In this document: one piece after another, positions 16,501-26,866 of the stretch
Layout: every line of letters begins with the position of its first letter
How positions within the stretch are numbered: position 1 is the first letter of the stretch
DNA from: Pseudomonas sp. WJP1
GTDB lineage: Bacteria > Pseudomonadota > Gammaproteobacteria > Pseudomonadales > Pseudomonadaceae
DNA length: 64,000 nt
Direction of reading: 5' to 3'
NCBI RefSeq assembly: GCF_028471945.1
Contig: NZ_CP110128.1
Location: forward strand, 2,468,501-2,532,500
The notes under the pieces: generated by a model
Databases searched by the model: none
Seen by the model: only the letters and a program-made list of their open reading frames with translations
Told to the model about the DNA's origin: nothing
Program-made: the position numbers and the translations under genes

Positions 16501-19500
16501 ATGGCGCGCTTCTTCATTGATCGACCGATTTTTGCCTGGGTCATCGCCATCGTCATCATGCTCGCCGGGGCGTTGTCCATCAGCCGCTTACCGCTGGAGC
16601 AATACCCGGATATCGCGCCACCGACGGTGCGGATTTCCGCGACTTACACCGGTGCGTCGGCCAAGACCGTGGAAGACTCGGTGACCCAGGTGATCGAGCA
16701 GCAGATGACGGGGCTAGACAACCTGACCTACATGTCGGCCTCCAGCAGCTCGGCAGGCAGTGCCGAAATCAACCTGACGTTCGATGCCGGCACCGACCCC
16801 GACGTCGCGCAGATGCAGGTGCAGAACAAGCTGCAGCAAGTCGAGTCGAGACTGCCGCAGTCTGTGCAAAGTGAAGGCTTGACGGTCACCAAGGGGGGTT
16901 CGGATTTCCTGATGATTGCCGCGCTGGCCTCCGATAACGAAGCCGTGACCGGCACCCAGATCGGCGATTACATCTCCAGCACCTTGCTCGACTCCATCAG
17001 CCGCATCGACGGTGTTGGCGATGTACAGACGCTGGGTTCGGGATATGCCATGCGCATATGGCTGGACCCGTCCCTGCTGGAAAAGTACGCACTGATGCCC
17101 TCCGATATCAGCGCCGCCCTCGAGGCGCAAAACACTGAAGTGTCCGCCGGTCAGCTCGGCGCCTTGCCAGCGGTGAAGGGGCAGCAGTTGAATGCCACGA
17201 TCAGTGCTCGCAGCAAGCTGCAAACCGCCGAAGAGTTTCGCAACGTCGTGGTCAAGTCCTCAAGTGACGGTGCCGTGGTGTTGCTGGGGGATGTCGCGCA
17301 GGTCGAGCTTGGCAGTGAAAGCTATGACGTGAATTCCGCGCTCAATGGCAAGCCCGCTGCCGCCATGGGCGTACAGTTGGCCGCGGGCGCCAATGCCCTG
17401 AGCGTCGGTGAGGCGGTGAAGGCCAAGCTCAAGGAATTGGAACCGTTCTACCCGACGCAAATGCAGCTGAAAAACGTCATTGCCTATGACACGACGCCCT
17501 TTGTCAGCCTGTCCATCGAGGAGGTGGTCAAATCCCTGGGCGAAGCCATTGTCCTGGTGGTGTTGATCATGTTCCTGTTCCTGCAGAACCTGCGCGCCAC
17601 CCTGATCCCCGCGATCACGGTGCCGGTGGTGCTGTTGGGCACGTTCGGCGTGTTGGCGCTGTTGGGTTATTCGATCAACACGCTGACCATGTTCGCCATG
17701 GTCCTGGCCATCGGCCTGTTGGTGGACGACGCGATCGTGGTGGTGGAGAACGTCGAGCGGGTCATGGGCGAGCAGGGGCTTGGCGCCCTGGCCGCCACGC
17801 GCCAATCGATGGATGAAATCACCAGTGCCCTGATCGGCATCGCCCTGGTGCTGAGTGCCGTGTTCATTCCCATGGCGTTTTTTGGTGGTTCCACGGGGAT
17901 TATCTACCGGCAGTTCTCGGTGACCATCGTTTCCGCCATGGTGCTCTCGGTGTTGGTGGCGATGACGCTGACGCCGGCCTTGTGCGCGACCTTGCTCAAG
18001 CCGTCCGATGCCCAGGGCCATGGTGCCCAAGGCGGGTTTTTCGCCTGGTTCAATCGCACTTTCGAACGCAGCGCTGAGGCCTATCGAGGTCTGGTGGGCG
18101 GTATTTTGCAGCGCGGGCACCGCAGCCTGCTGGTGTATGGGCTGGTGGTACTGGCCATGGCGGCGGGGTACGCCAGCCTGCCGACCTCGTTCGTGCCGGA
18201 CGAAGACCAGGGCATTCTCATGGCTCAGGTGCAACTGCCGGTAGGCGCCACCGACAGTCGCACTCAAGCGGTGATGCAGCAGTTCGAGCGCTACATGCTC
18301 GAACAACCTGAAGTCGAGGCGCTGATCAGCATCACCGGCCTGGGCATGGGCGGCAACAGCCAGAACACCGCACGTGCCTTTGTTCGGCTCAAGGACTGGA
18401 GCGAGCGGTCGGGGGCCGGGCAGGATTCGGCGTCCATCGCCCGGCGCGCCACCCAGGCGCTGGCGGGCATCGGCGATGCCAACGTGTTTGTCATGCAGCC
18501 ACCGGCCGTGCGCGGCCTGGGGCAGAGTTCCGGTTTCGACCTGCAACTCAAGGATCTCGGTGGCCTGGGGCACGACGCCCTGGTAGCGGCTCGCGAGCAG
18601 TTCATCGAGTTGGCGAAAAAAGACCCGCGACTGCAGGGTGTGCGCAGTAACGGTCTGGACGACACCCCTCAGCTCAAGGTCCATATCGATGATCGCAAGG
18701 CCGGTGCCCTGAGCCTGAGCACCAGTGATATCAACGCCACCTTGTCGACCGCCCTGGGCGGCAGCTACGTCAACGACTTCCTCAATCAGGGGCGGGTCAA
18801 GAAGGTTTATGTCCAGGGCCAGGCGTCAGCGCGCATGCAGGCCGCGGACCTGGATCATTGGTTCGTGCGCAACAGCAACGATGAGATGGTGCCGTTTTCC
18901 TCCTTCGCCAGCAGCTCGTGGAGTTATGGCTCGCCGTTGCTGGAGCGCTACAACGGCAGCGCTTCTTTGGAGGTCGTTGGCGATCCGGCGCCGGGCGTGA
19001 GTTCCGGCGCGGCGATGGACGCGGTGGAAGCGATCATCAGGCAATTGCCTGAAGGCATCGGTTACGAGTGGACCGGGCAGTCGTATCAACTGCGCCTGTC
19101 CGGTTCCCAGGCACCGCTGCTGTACGGGATTTCGGTGCTGTTCGTGTTTCTGTGCCTGGCTGCCCTTTACGAGAGTTGGTCGGTGCCGTTCTCGGTGATG
19201 CTGGTGGTGCCCTTGGGTGTGGTCGGCGCGGTGTTGGCGACCCGTTTCACGGGCTTGAGCAATGACGTGTACTTCCAGGTGGGACTGTTGACCACCGTGG
19301 GGCTGGCGGCCAAGAACGCGATTCTGATCGTCGAGTTCGCCAAGCATCTGCAAGAGCAGGGCAACAGTCTACGGGAGGCGACGTTGACTGCCGTGCGCCA
19401 ACGACTACGGCCCATTCTCATGACATCCCTGGCCTTCATGTTCGGCGTGCTGCCACTGGCATTGAGTTCCGGCGCCGGTTCCGCCGGACGCCAAGCCATC

Positions 19501-19647
19501 GGCACCGGCGTGCTGGGCGGCATGTTCAGCGCCACGGTACTGGGGATCTTCTTCGTACCGCTGTTCTTCGTGTTGATCCGCCGCCGTTTCGGCCGCGTTT
19601 CCACGGCTTCGACCTCCGTCCAATCCGCCCAGGCAGGTGACGCATGA
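16501..19647 (+). CDS. RND efflux pump, inner membrane transporter (HAE-1 type)
   Basis: 1048 residues, MexB/AcrB family proton-driven multidrug pump. The N-terminal [17 protein letters not shown] is diagnostic. Twelve helices and two large periplasmic loops are present. The proton-relay pair of aspartates is in [17 protein letters not shown], and the fourth-helix region reads [21 protein letters not shown]. The pump start ATG 16501 has GGAGGG upstream; an in-frame TTG six bases earlier is unlikely. It works as a trimer with the adaptor and the channel on either side. Substrates are unknown; the divergent baeSR genes suggest envelope-stress induction. Confidence 0.94.
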   Translation: MARFFIDRPIFAWVIAIVIMLAGALSISRLPLEQYPDIAPPTVRISATYTGASAKTVEDSVTQVIEQQMTGLDNLTYMSASSSSAGSAEINLTFDAGTDPDVAQMQVQNKLQQVESRLPQSVQSEGLTVTKGGSDFLMIAALASDNEAVTGTQIGDYISSTLLDSISRIDGVGDVQTLGSGYAMRIWLDPSLLEKYALMPSDISAALEAQNTEVSAGQLGALPAVKGQQLNATISARSKLQTAEEFRNVVVKSSSDGAVVLLGDVAQVELGSESYDVNSALNGKPAAAMGVQLAAGANALSVGEAVKAKLKELEPFYPTQMQLKNVIAYDTTPFVSLSIEEVVKSLGEAIVLVVLIMFLFLQNLRATLIPAITVPVVLLGTFGVLALLGYSINTLTMFAMVLAIGLLVDDAIVVVENVERVMGEQGLGALAATRQSMDEITSALIGIALVLSAVFIPMAFFGGSTGIIYRQFSVTIVSAMVLSVLVAMTLTPALCATLLKPSDAQGHGAQGGFFAWFNRTFERSAEAYRGLVGGILQRGHRSLLVYGLVVLAMAAGYASLPTSFVPDEDQGILMAQVQLPVGATDSRTQAVMQQFERYMLEQPEVEALISITGLGMGGNSQNTARAFVRLKDWSERSGAGQDSASIARRATQALAGIGDANVFVMQPPAVRGLGQSSGFDLQLKDLGGLGHDALVAAREQFIELAKKDPRLQGVRSNGLDDTPQLKVHIDDRKAGALSLSTSDINATLSTALGGSYVNDFLNQGRVKKVYVQGQASARMQAADLDHWFVRNSNDEMVPFSSFASSSWSYGSPLLERYNGSASLEVVGDPAPGVSSGAAMDAVEAIIRQLPEGIGYEWTGQSYQLRLSGSQAPLLYGISVLFVFLCLAALYESWSVPFSVMLVVPLGVVGAVLATRFTGLSNDVYFQVGLLTTVGLAAKNAILIVEFAKHLQEQGNSLREATLTAVRQRLRPILMTSLAFMFGVLPLALSSGAGSAGRQAIGTGVLGGMFSATVLGIFFVPLFFVLIRRRFGRVSTASTSVQSAQAGDA

Positions 19648-21038
19648 TCAAGTTTCACTGGCCACTGCTGGCCGTTCTCGCGCTCGGCGGCTGTGTCAAT
19701 CTGGCGCCTCGGTATGAGCGCCCTGAAGCGCCTGTCGCCGAGCACTGGCTGCCGGCTGCCAGCACCCCCAAGGGGCAGGTGGCCGCCGACATCCAGTGGC
19801 AGCAGTTTTTCACCGACAGCCGTCTGGCGCGCTTGCAGTCCCTGGCGCTGGCCAACAATCGCGACTTGCGCCTGGCCAGCCTGAACATCGAAAAGGCCCA
19901 GGCGCAGTACCGCATCCAGCGAGCCGCAGCCTGGCCCTCTATCGATGCGGGCGTCAGCGGCACTCACAGCCGTACACCGGGGTCCTTGTCCAGCAGCGGC
20001 ACGGCGGCCAGCAGCCATGACTACAGCGCGCAACTGGGGCTGAGCAGTTATGAAGTGGATGTGTTCGGGCGGGTACAGAACCTTCAGGACGAAGCGCTGG
20101 AAGCCTATCTGGCGCTGACCGAAACCCGGCGCAGCACTCAGATCAGCCTGGTGGCCGAAGTGGCCACGGCGTGGCTGACCCTGGCGGCGGACAACGAACT
20201 GTTGCAGCTGGCCGAGGAGACGTTGCGCAGTCAGCAGGCGACCTACGAATTGACCCAGCGCAGCCACGCGTTGGGCGGCTCTTCCGGCCTGGCCCTGGCG
20301 CAGGCGCAAACCACCGTGGAGTCGGCACGGGGCGACGTGGCGGTCTATGCAAGCCAGATTCTCCAGGACCGCAATGCCTTGCGCCTGCTGGTCGGCAGCG
20401 CCATTCCCGAAGACCTGCTACCCGGCACTCGCCTGCAATCAGCCGCGCTGTTGGTTGAGGTACCGGCTGAGCTGCCATCCAGCCTGTTGCAACGCCGCCC
20501 GGATGTCCTGGCGGCCGAGCACACGCTCAAGTCGGCCAATATCGACATCGGTGCGGCCCGCGCGGCATTCTTTCCCAGCATCAGCCTGACGGCGAATGCC
20601 GGTTCCGCGAGTTCGGCCTTGTCCGGTCTGTTCAAGTCCGGCAGCGGCGCGTGGACGTTTGCCCCGAGCGTCAGCCTGCCGATCTTCGATGCCGGCAGTA
20701 ACCGCGCGACACTGGACGCGGCCAAGGTCGAACGCGAGATTCAGGTGCAAACCTACCAGCAAACCCTGCAGACGGCGTTCAAGGAGGTGGCGGATGCCTT
20801 GGCGGTGCGCAGCACCCTGGATCAACGCCTGGCGGCCCAGCAAGCGCTGACCGACGCCAGCCGCAAAAGCTTCGAACTGGCCGACGCACTTTACCGCGGC
20901 GGCTCGCAAAGTTACCTCGAAGCCCTGGATGCCCAGCGTTCGCTCTACAGCGCGCAGCAGGACCTGATCACCCTGCGTCTGGCCGAGCAAAGCAATCGGG
21001 TGAACTTGTACAAGGTGTTGGGTGGCGGTTGGAATTGA
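19644..21038 (+). CDS. Outer membrane efflux channel (OprM/TolC family, NodT type)
   Basis: 464 residues. It has a lipoprotein signal with ALGGC, two repeated OEP domains of long helices and the characteristic [31 protein letters not shown] region split here only for naming. It forms the trimeric channel that completes the tripartite pump. The start overlaps the pump stop (ATGA), showing translational coupling. It is the last gene of the operon. Confidence 0.93.
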   Translation: MIKFHWPLLAVLALGGCVNLAPRYERPEAPVAEHWLPAASTPKGQVAADIQWQQFFTDSRLARLQSLALANNRDLRLASLNIEKAQAQYRIQRAAAWPSIDAGVSGTHSRTPGSLSSSGTAASSHDYSAQLGLSSYEVDVFGRVQNLQDEALEAYLALTETRRSTQISLVAEVATAWLTLAADNELLQLAEETLRSQQATYELTQRSHALGGSSGLALAQAQTTVESARGDVAVYASQILQDRNALRLLVGSAIPEDLLPGTRLQSAALLVEVPAELPSSLLQRRPDVLAAEHTLKSANIDIGAARAAFFPSISLTANAGSASSALSGLFKSGSGAWTFAPSVSLPIFDAGSNRATLDAAKVEREIQVQTYQQTLQTAFKEVADALAVRSTLDQRLAAQQALTDASRKSFELADALYRGGSQSYLEALDAQRSLYSAQQDLITLRLAEQSNRVNLYKVLGGGWN

Positions 21039-21089
21039 CGGCATCGACCGCGCCAACAAAACCCGCGGATCAGTTGTACATGCCTTTTA

Positions 21090-21126
21090 GCCCCTCGCCG
21101 TACCCTTAACAGGTGACGCGAGGGGC
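21090..21126. terminator. Weak hairpin between convergent genes
   Basis: GCCCCTCGC at 21090-21098 and GCGAGGGGC at 21118-21126 can pair around a 19-base loop between the ends of the efflux operon and the hisN-like gene. There is no U-tract, so it is only a possible bidirectional stop. Confidence 0.35.
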
Positions 21127-21135
21127 ATCGCTTCG

Positions 21136-21927
21136 TTACGCAGCGTGGCGCAACAATTCGATCAATTGCGCATGCAGGGCGCGATCGCCGCAGGCCACCA
21201 CGGCACCGCCATTGTGGGCGGGCCCGCCGTCCCAGGAGGTCATCACGCCACCCGCACCTTCGATGATCGGGATCAGAGCCTGTACGTCGTAAGGTTGCAA
21301 GCTGGCTTCGACGATTACATCCACGAACCCCGAGGCCAGCATGCAGTAGGCATAGCAATCGCCGCCGTAACGCAGCAATTGCGCCTGAGACGCCACGGCC
21401 TCGAAAGCCTTGCGCTGCTCAGGTATATCGAACATGTCGGGCGTGGTGCACATCAACCTGGCCGAGGAGAGCCCGGAGCAAGGTCGGGTCTTGAGCGGTG
21501 TGCCATTGCGCCATGCGCCCTCCGGCGTGCCGATGTAGCGCTCCCCCGTGAAGGGCTGGTTCATCACCCCCAGCACCGGGCGTTGGCCATCGTTGAGGGC
21601 AATCAGGGTTCCCCACAGCGGCAAGCCGGTGATGAAGGCGCGAGTGCCGTCGATGGGGTCCAGCACCCAGGTCAGTTCGCTGCTGCCAAGGGTGGCCGCT
21701 TCTTCTTCGCCGAGAATGCCGTGGGTGGGGTAATGGCTGCGGATCAACTCGCGCATGGCCCGCTCGGCGGCCTTGTCGGCGACAGTCACCGGGTCGAACC
21801 GCCGACCTCCCTTGTCCTCGACTTCCAGCGTTGCGCGGAAATAGGGGGCAATGGCCGACGCGGCGGCATCGGCCAGTTGTTCGGCAAAGGCTTGATACTC
21901 AGCGAGTTGATCTACGGTCAGGGGCAT
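21136..21927 (-). CDS. hisN: Histidinol-phosphatase, inositol monophosphatase family
   Basis: 263 residues. The magnesium-binding motifs of the inositol monophosphatase fold are visible: the GILGEEEA glutamates and WVLDPIDGTRAFITGLP. The C-terminal motif is YDVQALIPIIEGAGG. Sequence features fit the HisN branch, which hydrolyses L-histidinol phosphate. A phosphatase for inositol phosphates is an alternative, and it may be tempting given the later inositol genes, but those lie 8-30 kb away and nothing links them. The start ATG 21927 has GGAGGT upstream. Confidence 0.75.
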   Translation of the reverse strand: MPLTVDQLAEYQAFAEQLADAAASAIAPYFRATLEVEDKGGRRFDPVTVADKAAERAMRELIRSHYPTHGILGEEEAATLGSSELTWVLDPIDGTRAFITGLPLWGTLIALNDGQRPVLGVMNQPFTGERYIGTPEGAWRNGTPLKTRPCSGLSSARLMCTTPDMFDIPEQRKAFEAVASQAQLLRYGGDCYAYCMLASGFVDVIVEASLQPYDVQALIPIIEGAGGVMTSWDGGPAHNGGAVVACGDRALHAQLIELLRHAA

Positions 21928-22182
21928 CGAATGTCACCTCCATTGGTGGGAATGGTCGGGATCATATCCGATGCGCAGCGCGCTCGATCACTCGAGTGAC
22001 GCATGGGCGGCAGATTTCACTGCTCGATTCAACCACGGGGGCGCGAAGTGTTGGCCACGATGGGCCCTGGCGAAAAGTTGTCTCCTCAAGGGGACATGTC
22101 TTTGGCGCCACACCCCTTAAAGTCCTCTGCAATTGCGAACCGGCTCACGCCAATAAACATAAAAACCCGGAGATGCATTGCG

Positions 22183-23883
22183 ATGCACACACCACTCGCC
22201 GAGCCTCGCCGCTCAATATATTTCGATTACCAGGTTTTCCCTGCCCACACCGCCAGCGTAAATGCCGACGGGGTCGAACGCCGCCCCGTGGTCATTGTCG
22301 GTGCCGGGCCCATCGGCCTGACCACGGCCCTGGACCTGGCGCGATACGGCATCCCGTCGATCGTGCTGGAGTCTGAGCGTCAGGTCAGCGAAGGCAGCCG
22401 CGCCATTGTGTTCACTCGCCGTTCCCTGGAAATCCTGCAGCAGGTCGGTGTCGCCGATCGTGTCACGGCAGCGGGATTGGGCTGGCGCTTCGGAAACTCG
22501 TTCTACCGCAACCAGCGGGTGTTTCGCATGGAGGCCCCACAGGATCCGGACGACCGCTTCCCACCGATGACCAACCTGCAACAGCCTTGCCTGGAGCAGT
22601 TTCTGGTCGACGCCTGTCAAGCCAACCCGCTGATCGAATTGCGCTGGGGCAACAAGGTCAATGCGCTGCTTCAGGCCGAGGGCTACGCGACCCTGGACAT
22701 CGATACGCCGGCCGGTGAATACGTACTGGAAGCCAACTGGGTGATTGCCGCCGATGGCGCGCGCTCGGCCATTCGCAGTCTGCTCGGCCTGCAACTCGAA
22801 GGGGCGTCCTATGAAGGGCGCTTCGTGATTGCCGATATCAAGATCGACCTCGACCTGCCCACCGAGCGCCTGGCCTATTTCGACCCGCACTGGAACCCCG
22901 GCAACACCGTGCTCATGCACCGCGAGCCGGGCAATATCTGGCGCATCGACTATCAGTTGCCGCGCGACGAAACGCCGGAGCAGGCCTTGTCCGCCGACTC
23001 CCTGCGTGAGCGCATCAATGCACAACTGGGCATCGTCGGGGTGCAGGACCCGCAATGGGAAATGGACTGGTGCTCAGTGTATTCGGCGCGGGCCCTGACC
23101 CTGCCCGAGTACATCCATGATCGCGTGATCTTTACCGGCGATGCCGCGCACCTGCTGCCGATCTTTGGTGTTCGCGGTGCCAACACCGGTTTCCAGGACT
23201 GCCACGACCTGGGCTGGAAACTGGCACTGACCATCAAGGGCGTGGCTGGCCCAGGCCTGCTCGCTTCCTATAGCGCGGAGCGGGTAGGGGCCGCGCGGGA
23301 GATCATCGCCGAAGCAGGGAAAAGCACGCGTTTCATGACCCCGCCAACCCCGGGCCATTGCCTCGTCCGGGACGCGGTATTGTCACTGTCGCTGACGCAG
23401 GAATTCGTCCGCCCGCTGTACCACTGGCGTACCTCGCGGCCCCATGACTACGTTGATTCGGCGCTCAACTGCAAGGTCGACGATAACGGTCGCTACACAA
23501 GCGGTCCACACCAGGGCGCACCGCTGTTGAACATTCGGCTCGGTGATGACCAGTTCTTGTTCGATCAGCTGGGCGCGTCGTTCTACCTGTTGTACTTCAC
23601 CGATGCCACTGAGATACCGAGCGATATCCAGGCCCAGGCGCAATCGCTGCGCGAGCAAGGTGTGCCGCTGCAAATACTGGCCGTTGCCGGCAATCGGCAA
23701 ACCGGGATCCGCGGGGCGGACGGGCTGATCGACGATCACAGCGCGCACCTGCGCAACAAGTATGGCGCGATGACGGGCAGTGCGTATCTGGTGCGTCCGG
23801 ATCAACACGTTTGCGCGCGCTGGCATCAACTCAACGGCCAGGCCCTGCGCGAGGCCATCGAAACGGCCTTGGGCAATGAGTGA
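22183..23883 (+). CDS. FAD-dependent aromatic hydroxylase (MhpA/PheA-TfdB type)
   Basis: 566 residues, class A flavoprotein monooxygenase. Visible are the FAD GxGxxG in VVIVGAGPIGLTTALDLARYG, the DG motif in VIAADGARSAIR and the GD motif in VIFTGDAAHLLPIFGVRGANTGFQD. A C-terminal thioredoxin-like domain follows, as in 3-(3-hydroxyphenyl)propionate hydroxylase. It should hydroxylate a phenolic substrate with NAD(P)H and oxygen. The start at 22183 has GGAG upstream; 60 further in-frame codons upstream are not family-like. It is followed by a DUF2783 protein, an MFS transporter and a LuxR regulator, probably one aromatic catabolic unit with no ring-cleavage enzyme present. Confidence 0.82.
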   Translation: MHTPLAEPRRSIYFDYQVFPAHTASVNADGVERRPVVIVGAGPIGLTTALDLARYGIPSIVLESERQVSEGSRAIVFTRRSLEILQQVGVADRVTAAGLGWRFGNSFYRNQRVFRMEAPQDPDDRFPPMTNLQQPCLEQFLVDACQANPLIELRWGNKVNALLQAEGYATLDIDTPAGEYVLEANWVIAADGARSAIRSLLGLQLEGASYEGRFVIADIKIDLDLPTERLAYFDPHWNPGNTVLMHREPGNIWRIDYQLPRDETPEQALSADSLRERINAQLGIVGVQDPQWEMDWCSVYSARALTLPEYIHDRVIFTGDAAHLLPIFGVRGANTGFQDCHDLGWKLALTIKGVAGPGLLASYSAERVGAAREIIAEAGKSTRFMTPPTPGHCLVRDAVLSLSLTQEFVRPLYHWRTSRPHDYVDSALNCKVDDNGRYTSGPHQGAPLLNIRLGDDQFLFDQLGASFYLLYFTDATEIPSDIQAQAQSLREQGVPLQILAVAGNRQTGIRGADGLIDDHSAHLRNKYGAMTGSAYLVRPDQHVCARWHQLNGQALREAIETALGNE

Positions 23884-23893
23884 GGACAAGAGC

Positions 23894-24082
23894 ATGGAAC
23901 ACAAGCAACTGAGCATTACCGACATTGAAAACATCTACGACCAGCTCGCCGATGCCCTTGATCAAGCCGCTGAGGGCAAGCGTGAAATGTTCCTGGTGAA
24001 ACTGGCGCTGCTGAGTGCCCACGCACTCGGGGATGCCGAGCAATTCCTGGCGTTGACTCGCACGGCGTTGCAGGACCTGTAG
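23894..24082 (+). CDS. DUF2783 small protein
   Basis: 62 residues: SITDIENIYDQLADALDQ, then FLVKLALLSAHALGD and a final ALQDL. This fits the DUF2783 family, small acidic helical proteins usually encoded beside flavin-dependent aromatic hydroxylases, as here. Their function is unknown; a partner or chaperone of the hydroxylase is a reasonable guess. GAGG at 23882-23885 supports the ATG at 23894; an ATG at 23876 overlapping the hydroxylase end is the alternative. Confidence 0.8.
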   Translation: MEHKQLSITDIENIYDQLADALDQAAEGKREMFLVKLALLSAHALGDAEQFLALTRTALQDL

Positions 24083-24110
24083 TCAGCACCCCTGCATCCG
24101 TGCAATTGCC

Positions 24111-24134
24111 GCCGGCTTGTCTGTTCAAGCCGGC
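24111..24134. terminator. Hairpin before the MFS gene
   Basis: GCCGGCTTG at 24111-24119 pairs with CAAGCCGGC at 24126-24134. It lies between the DUF2783 gene and the MFS transporter. There is no run of T, so it may modulate or trim rather than stop transcription. Confidence 0.4.
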
Positions 24135-24146
24135 GAGCCTTCCTAT

Positions 24147-24154
24147 AACAAAAA
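24147..24154 (+). promoter_or_regulatory. AANAANAA motif (Crc/Hfq type) before the MFS gene
   Basis: AACAAAAA lies 16 bases before the MFS start codon, in the place where Hfq with Crc blocks translation in Pseudomonas. It is inferred from sequence only. Confidence 0.45.
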
Positions 24155-24169
24155 TCGGGAAGTCCCCCA

Positions 24170-25519
24170 ATGACTCGCAGTCATAGTGTCAGCGCGACCC
24201 CCTCGGCGGTGGCGAGTGCTCAAGACCGCTACCAGCAGGTCTGTAAAAAGGTCTCGAAAAGACTGATCGGCTTTTTGTTCGTCTGCTTCGTGCTGTCGTT
24301 TCTGGATCGCATAAACATCGGTTTCGCCGGCCTGACCATGATGGGCGACCTGGGCCTGAGTGGCACGCAATTCGGCCTGGCCTCCACCTTCTTCTACATC
24401 GCTTACATTGCCTGTGGCATCCCCAGCAACATCGCCCTGGCGCGCATCGGTGCGCGCCGCTGGATCGGCAGTCTGATGATTGCCTGGGGGCTGGCGTCCA
24501 CATGCACCTTGTTCGCCACGGACGCCACCTCGCTCTACCTGCTGCGCATTCTGGTCGGGGTGACCGAAGCGGGTTTCCTGCCTGGCGTGTTGCTGTACCT
24601 GACCTTCTGGTTTCCCGCCGCCTATCGGGCCCGCGCCAATGCGCTGTTCATGATCGCGATGCCGTTTACCGCGGGTTTCAGCGCGGCATTGTCGGGGCTG
24701 ATCCTGGGCTTGGATGGCACGTGGGGGTTGAAGGGCTGGCAATGGCTGTTTCTGCTCGAAGGCCTGCCCTCGATGCTTATGGGATGCGTGGTGTTCAGTT
24801 ACCTGGATGACCGTCCGCAACAGGCGAAGTGGCTCGACAGCGAAGAACGGCAACTGCTGCACAACGCACTGGAGGCGGATCGTAACGCTGCACCGGCCGC
24901 CGTCTCGGGAGATGCTCGCAGTGTGTGGGCCGAACTGGTCTCACCGCCAATCCTGCTGTTCTGCCTGGTCTATTTTTGCCTGGTCAACACCCTGGCAATG
25001 ATTGCGGTATGGACGCCGTTGATCGTAAAAAGCTTCAACACCGCCAACAGCAACGAGCTGATTGGCTTTCTGGCGGCGATCCCGCAAGTCTGCACCATCA
25101 TCCTGATGATCGTCTGGGGCCTGCATTCGGACCGTACCCGTGAGCGACGCTGGCATCTGGTGCTGCCCATGCTGCTGGCCGGGGCAGGTTGGATACTCAC
25201 GGCACTGTCGAGCGCAGCGCCCTTGCAACTGCTGGGGGTGTGCATGGCTGCCAGTGGCTCCTACAGCGCCATGTCGATATTCTGGACCACGCCCGACCAG
25301 GCGTTGAGTTTCCGTGCCCGTGCCGTGGGCATCGCGGTCATCAATGCCGTGGGCAATATTGGCTCGGCGGTCAATCCGCTGGTGGTGGGCTGGTTGAAAG
25401 ACCTGACCCAGAGCTTCGGCTCAGGCTTTGCCTATGCGGCCATCCTGATGATCCTCGGGGCGCTGCTGGCCTTGCGCCTGCCCATAGCAACGCCAGAGGC
25501 GCCAGGGCCTGAACGCTGA
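24170..25519 (+). CDS. MFS transporter, anion:cation symporter family
   Basis: 449 residues with about 12 helices. FVLSFLDRINIGFAGLTMMGDLGLS is typical of the ACS family (phthalate, 4-hydroxyphenylacetate and tartrate permeases). The loop after helix 2 reads GIPSNIALARIGARRWIG. It probably imports an aromatic acid by proton symport. It sits in a unit with the flavin hydroxylase, so its substrate is likely the hydroxylase's substrate or a relative. Confidence 0.85.
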   Translation: MTRSHSVSATPSAVASAQDRYQQVCKKVSKRLIGFLFVCFVLSFLDRINIGFAGLTMMGDLGLSGTQFGLASTFFYIAYIACGIPSNIALARIGARRWIGSLMIAWGLASTCTLFATDATSLYLLRILVGVTEAGFLPGVLLYLTFWFPAAYRARANALFMIAMPFTAGFSAALSGLILGLDGTWGLKGWQWLFLLEGLPSMLMGCVVFSYLDDRPQQAKWLDSEERQLLHNALEADRNAAPAAVSGDARSVWAELVSPPILLFCLVYFCLVNTLAMIAVWTPLIVKSFNTANSNELIGFLAAIPQVCTIILMIVWGLHSDRTRERRWHLVLPMLLAGAGWILTALSSAAPLQLLGVCMAASGSYSAMSIFWTTPDQALSFRARAVGIAVINAVGNIGSAVNPLVVGWLKDLTQSFGSGFAYAAILMILGALLALRLPIATPEAPGPER

Positions 25520-25595
25520 AGGGTGATAAAGTACCGGGCACGAGCTTTTGGCAATCACGACAAAACCTGTGCCCGACACTCAGAGAGAACTCGTC

Positions 25596-26405
25596 ATGCA
25601 GTACTGGCCCTTACGCCCCGGCAGCAGTGAACACAGCCTCAATATTGGCCACACCGCCAATCTGCTCGCCAGGATTGGCCTGAACCGCAGCAAGTTCCTG
25701 GCGGCGGATCTGCTGCAGGTCATCGGCCCCGCTGTACCGTTGGCCCAGTGCACCATCTTCGCGTATCCCAAGCGCCGTAACCCCCAGGTGTTCTCGTTTG
25801 CGGATCGGGCGCGGGAAGTGTCGCTGCCGGTGATTTCCAACAAGTATGTCCAGCGCTTCTTTGGCCAGGATGGCAACCAGCTGGCCATGAGCCAGAGCAG
25901 CGGCGGGCACAACACCATCGTGCAGCGCCAGTCCATCGAAGACATCGCCCCTGGCGAGTACCGGCGCATCTGTTACGAGCAGCCGCAGATTTCCGAGCGG
26001 GTGGCCTTGCTGACGCACTGCGAAAGTAACCGCTGGCTGTCGGTGAATTTCTACCGTGGGCGTGAGCATGGACGTTTTTCCGAACGGGAAATGAACTACC
26101 TGGAAACCGTCGCACCGCTACTGATTCAATCCGTGCGCCTGCATTACCACGCTTACCTGCAGGCCAACGAGATGCCCCTGTTGTTGGCCGAGCGGGTGAT
26201 CAGGCAACAGCACGTGGAGCTGACCGTTCGTGAGCAGGAGTTGTTGCGCCTGATGTTGAGCGGTCTCGCTGTGGAAGACATCGCCGAACAACTGGGCGTT
26301 CGTCCCGTCAGCGCCGCGACCTATGCCAAGCGCCTGTACCGCAAGCTGGGCATCAATGGCCTGCGTGAATTGTTCGGGCTGGCCACTCGGGCGGAGTGGG
26401 CCTGA
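25596..26405 (+). CDS. LuxR-family transcriptional regulator
   Basis: 269 residues from MQYWPLRPGS. The C-terminal HTH is LTVREQELLRLMLSGLAVEDIAEQLGVRPVSAATYAKRLYRKLGI split by its turn, with the usual NarL/LuxR spacing. The N-terminal about 190 residues have no clear autoinducer-binding signature, so a small aromatic ligand is more likely than an acyl-homoserine lactone. The ATG at 25596 has GAGAG upstream; a TTG at 25548 is the only earlier in-frame start. Probably the regulator of the preceding hydroxylase/MFS genes. Confidence 0.78.
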   Translation: MQYWPLRPGSSEHSLNIGHTANLLARIGLNRSKFLAADLLQVIGPAVPLAQCTIFAYPKRRNPQVFSFADRAREVSLPVISNKYVQRFFGQDGNQLAMSQSSGGHNTIVQRQSIEDIAPGEYRRICYEQPQISERVALLTHCESNRWLSVNFYRGREHGRFSEREMNYLETVAPLLIQSVRLHYHAYLQANEMPLLLAERVIRQQHVELTVREQELLRLMLSGLAVEDIAEQLGVRPVSAATYAKRLYRKLGINGLRELFGLATRAEWA

Positions 26406-26524
26406 ACCCGCTGACACGGGCCACGTTTTTTGCGGTTCGTGGGTACGCTGACCACTTTCCTGTTCAGTGAAGGGACCGTTGGTATCAGCTACAGTTGAGC
26501 AATCAGCCAGAAAGGGGGAAGTTC

Positions 26525-26764
26525 ATGACTTGCCTGATTTGCAACGACCCCGCAGTGGCAATTGATGTCGATGCTGATTATCTGGAAAGGGTGTGCCAAA
26601 AGTGCGGACACTATCGGATCACCGCTGCAGCACTTGTTTTAATCAAAGCCCATGGCTGGCGCTTCGACGTAGCACTGACTCGCAAGTGGCTCGCTGATCA
26701 ACAAGGTTCTGGAATGATTCCAACCATCGATTCGCACCAGGTGGCTCGCTTGATCGACGTTTAG
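26525..26764 (+). CDS. Small four-cysteine (zinc-ribbon-like) protein, copy A
   Basis: 79 residues. C3-x2-C6 and C24-x2-C27 form a likely zinc site: CLIC then CQKCGHYRIT. The rest is a conserved helical tail ending in QQGSGMIPTIDS. GGGGGAAG just upstream gives a strong ribosome site. A second gene of the same length follows 102 bp downstream and is about 66 percent identical (52 of 79 positions by eye). Function is unknown; the CGHYRIT motif recalls small zinc-finger proteins of unknown role in pseudomonads. Confidence 0.75.
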   Translation: MTCLICNDPAVAIDVDADYLERVCQKCGHYRITAAALVLIKAHGWRFDVALTRKWLADQQGSGMIPTIDSHQVARLIDV

Positions 26765-26866
26765 AACTTCATGCTGCTGCGGCGGTTTGGCGAAAGACGG
26801 GGTCAAGCCTCGGCGGTGGAGGGGGGGAATCGTCTACAGTTAGGTGTTGAGCCAATGGAGGTAGAT

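Noticed and set aside
17260..18684. 474-codon antisense frame within the RND pump gene
   Set aside because: Histidine/glutamine-rich shadow of the pump gene with no motif or ribosome site.
21136..21927. HisN-like phosphatase as part of inositol metabolism
   Set aside because: It is a member of the inositol monophosphatase fold but sits 8 kb or more from the cyclitol genes, next to an unrelated efflux operon.
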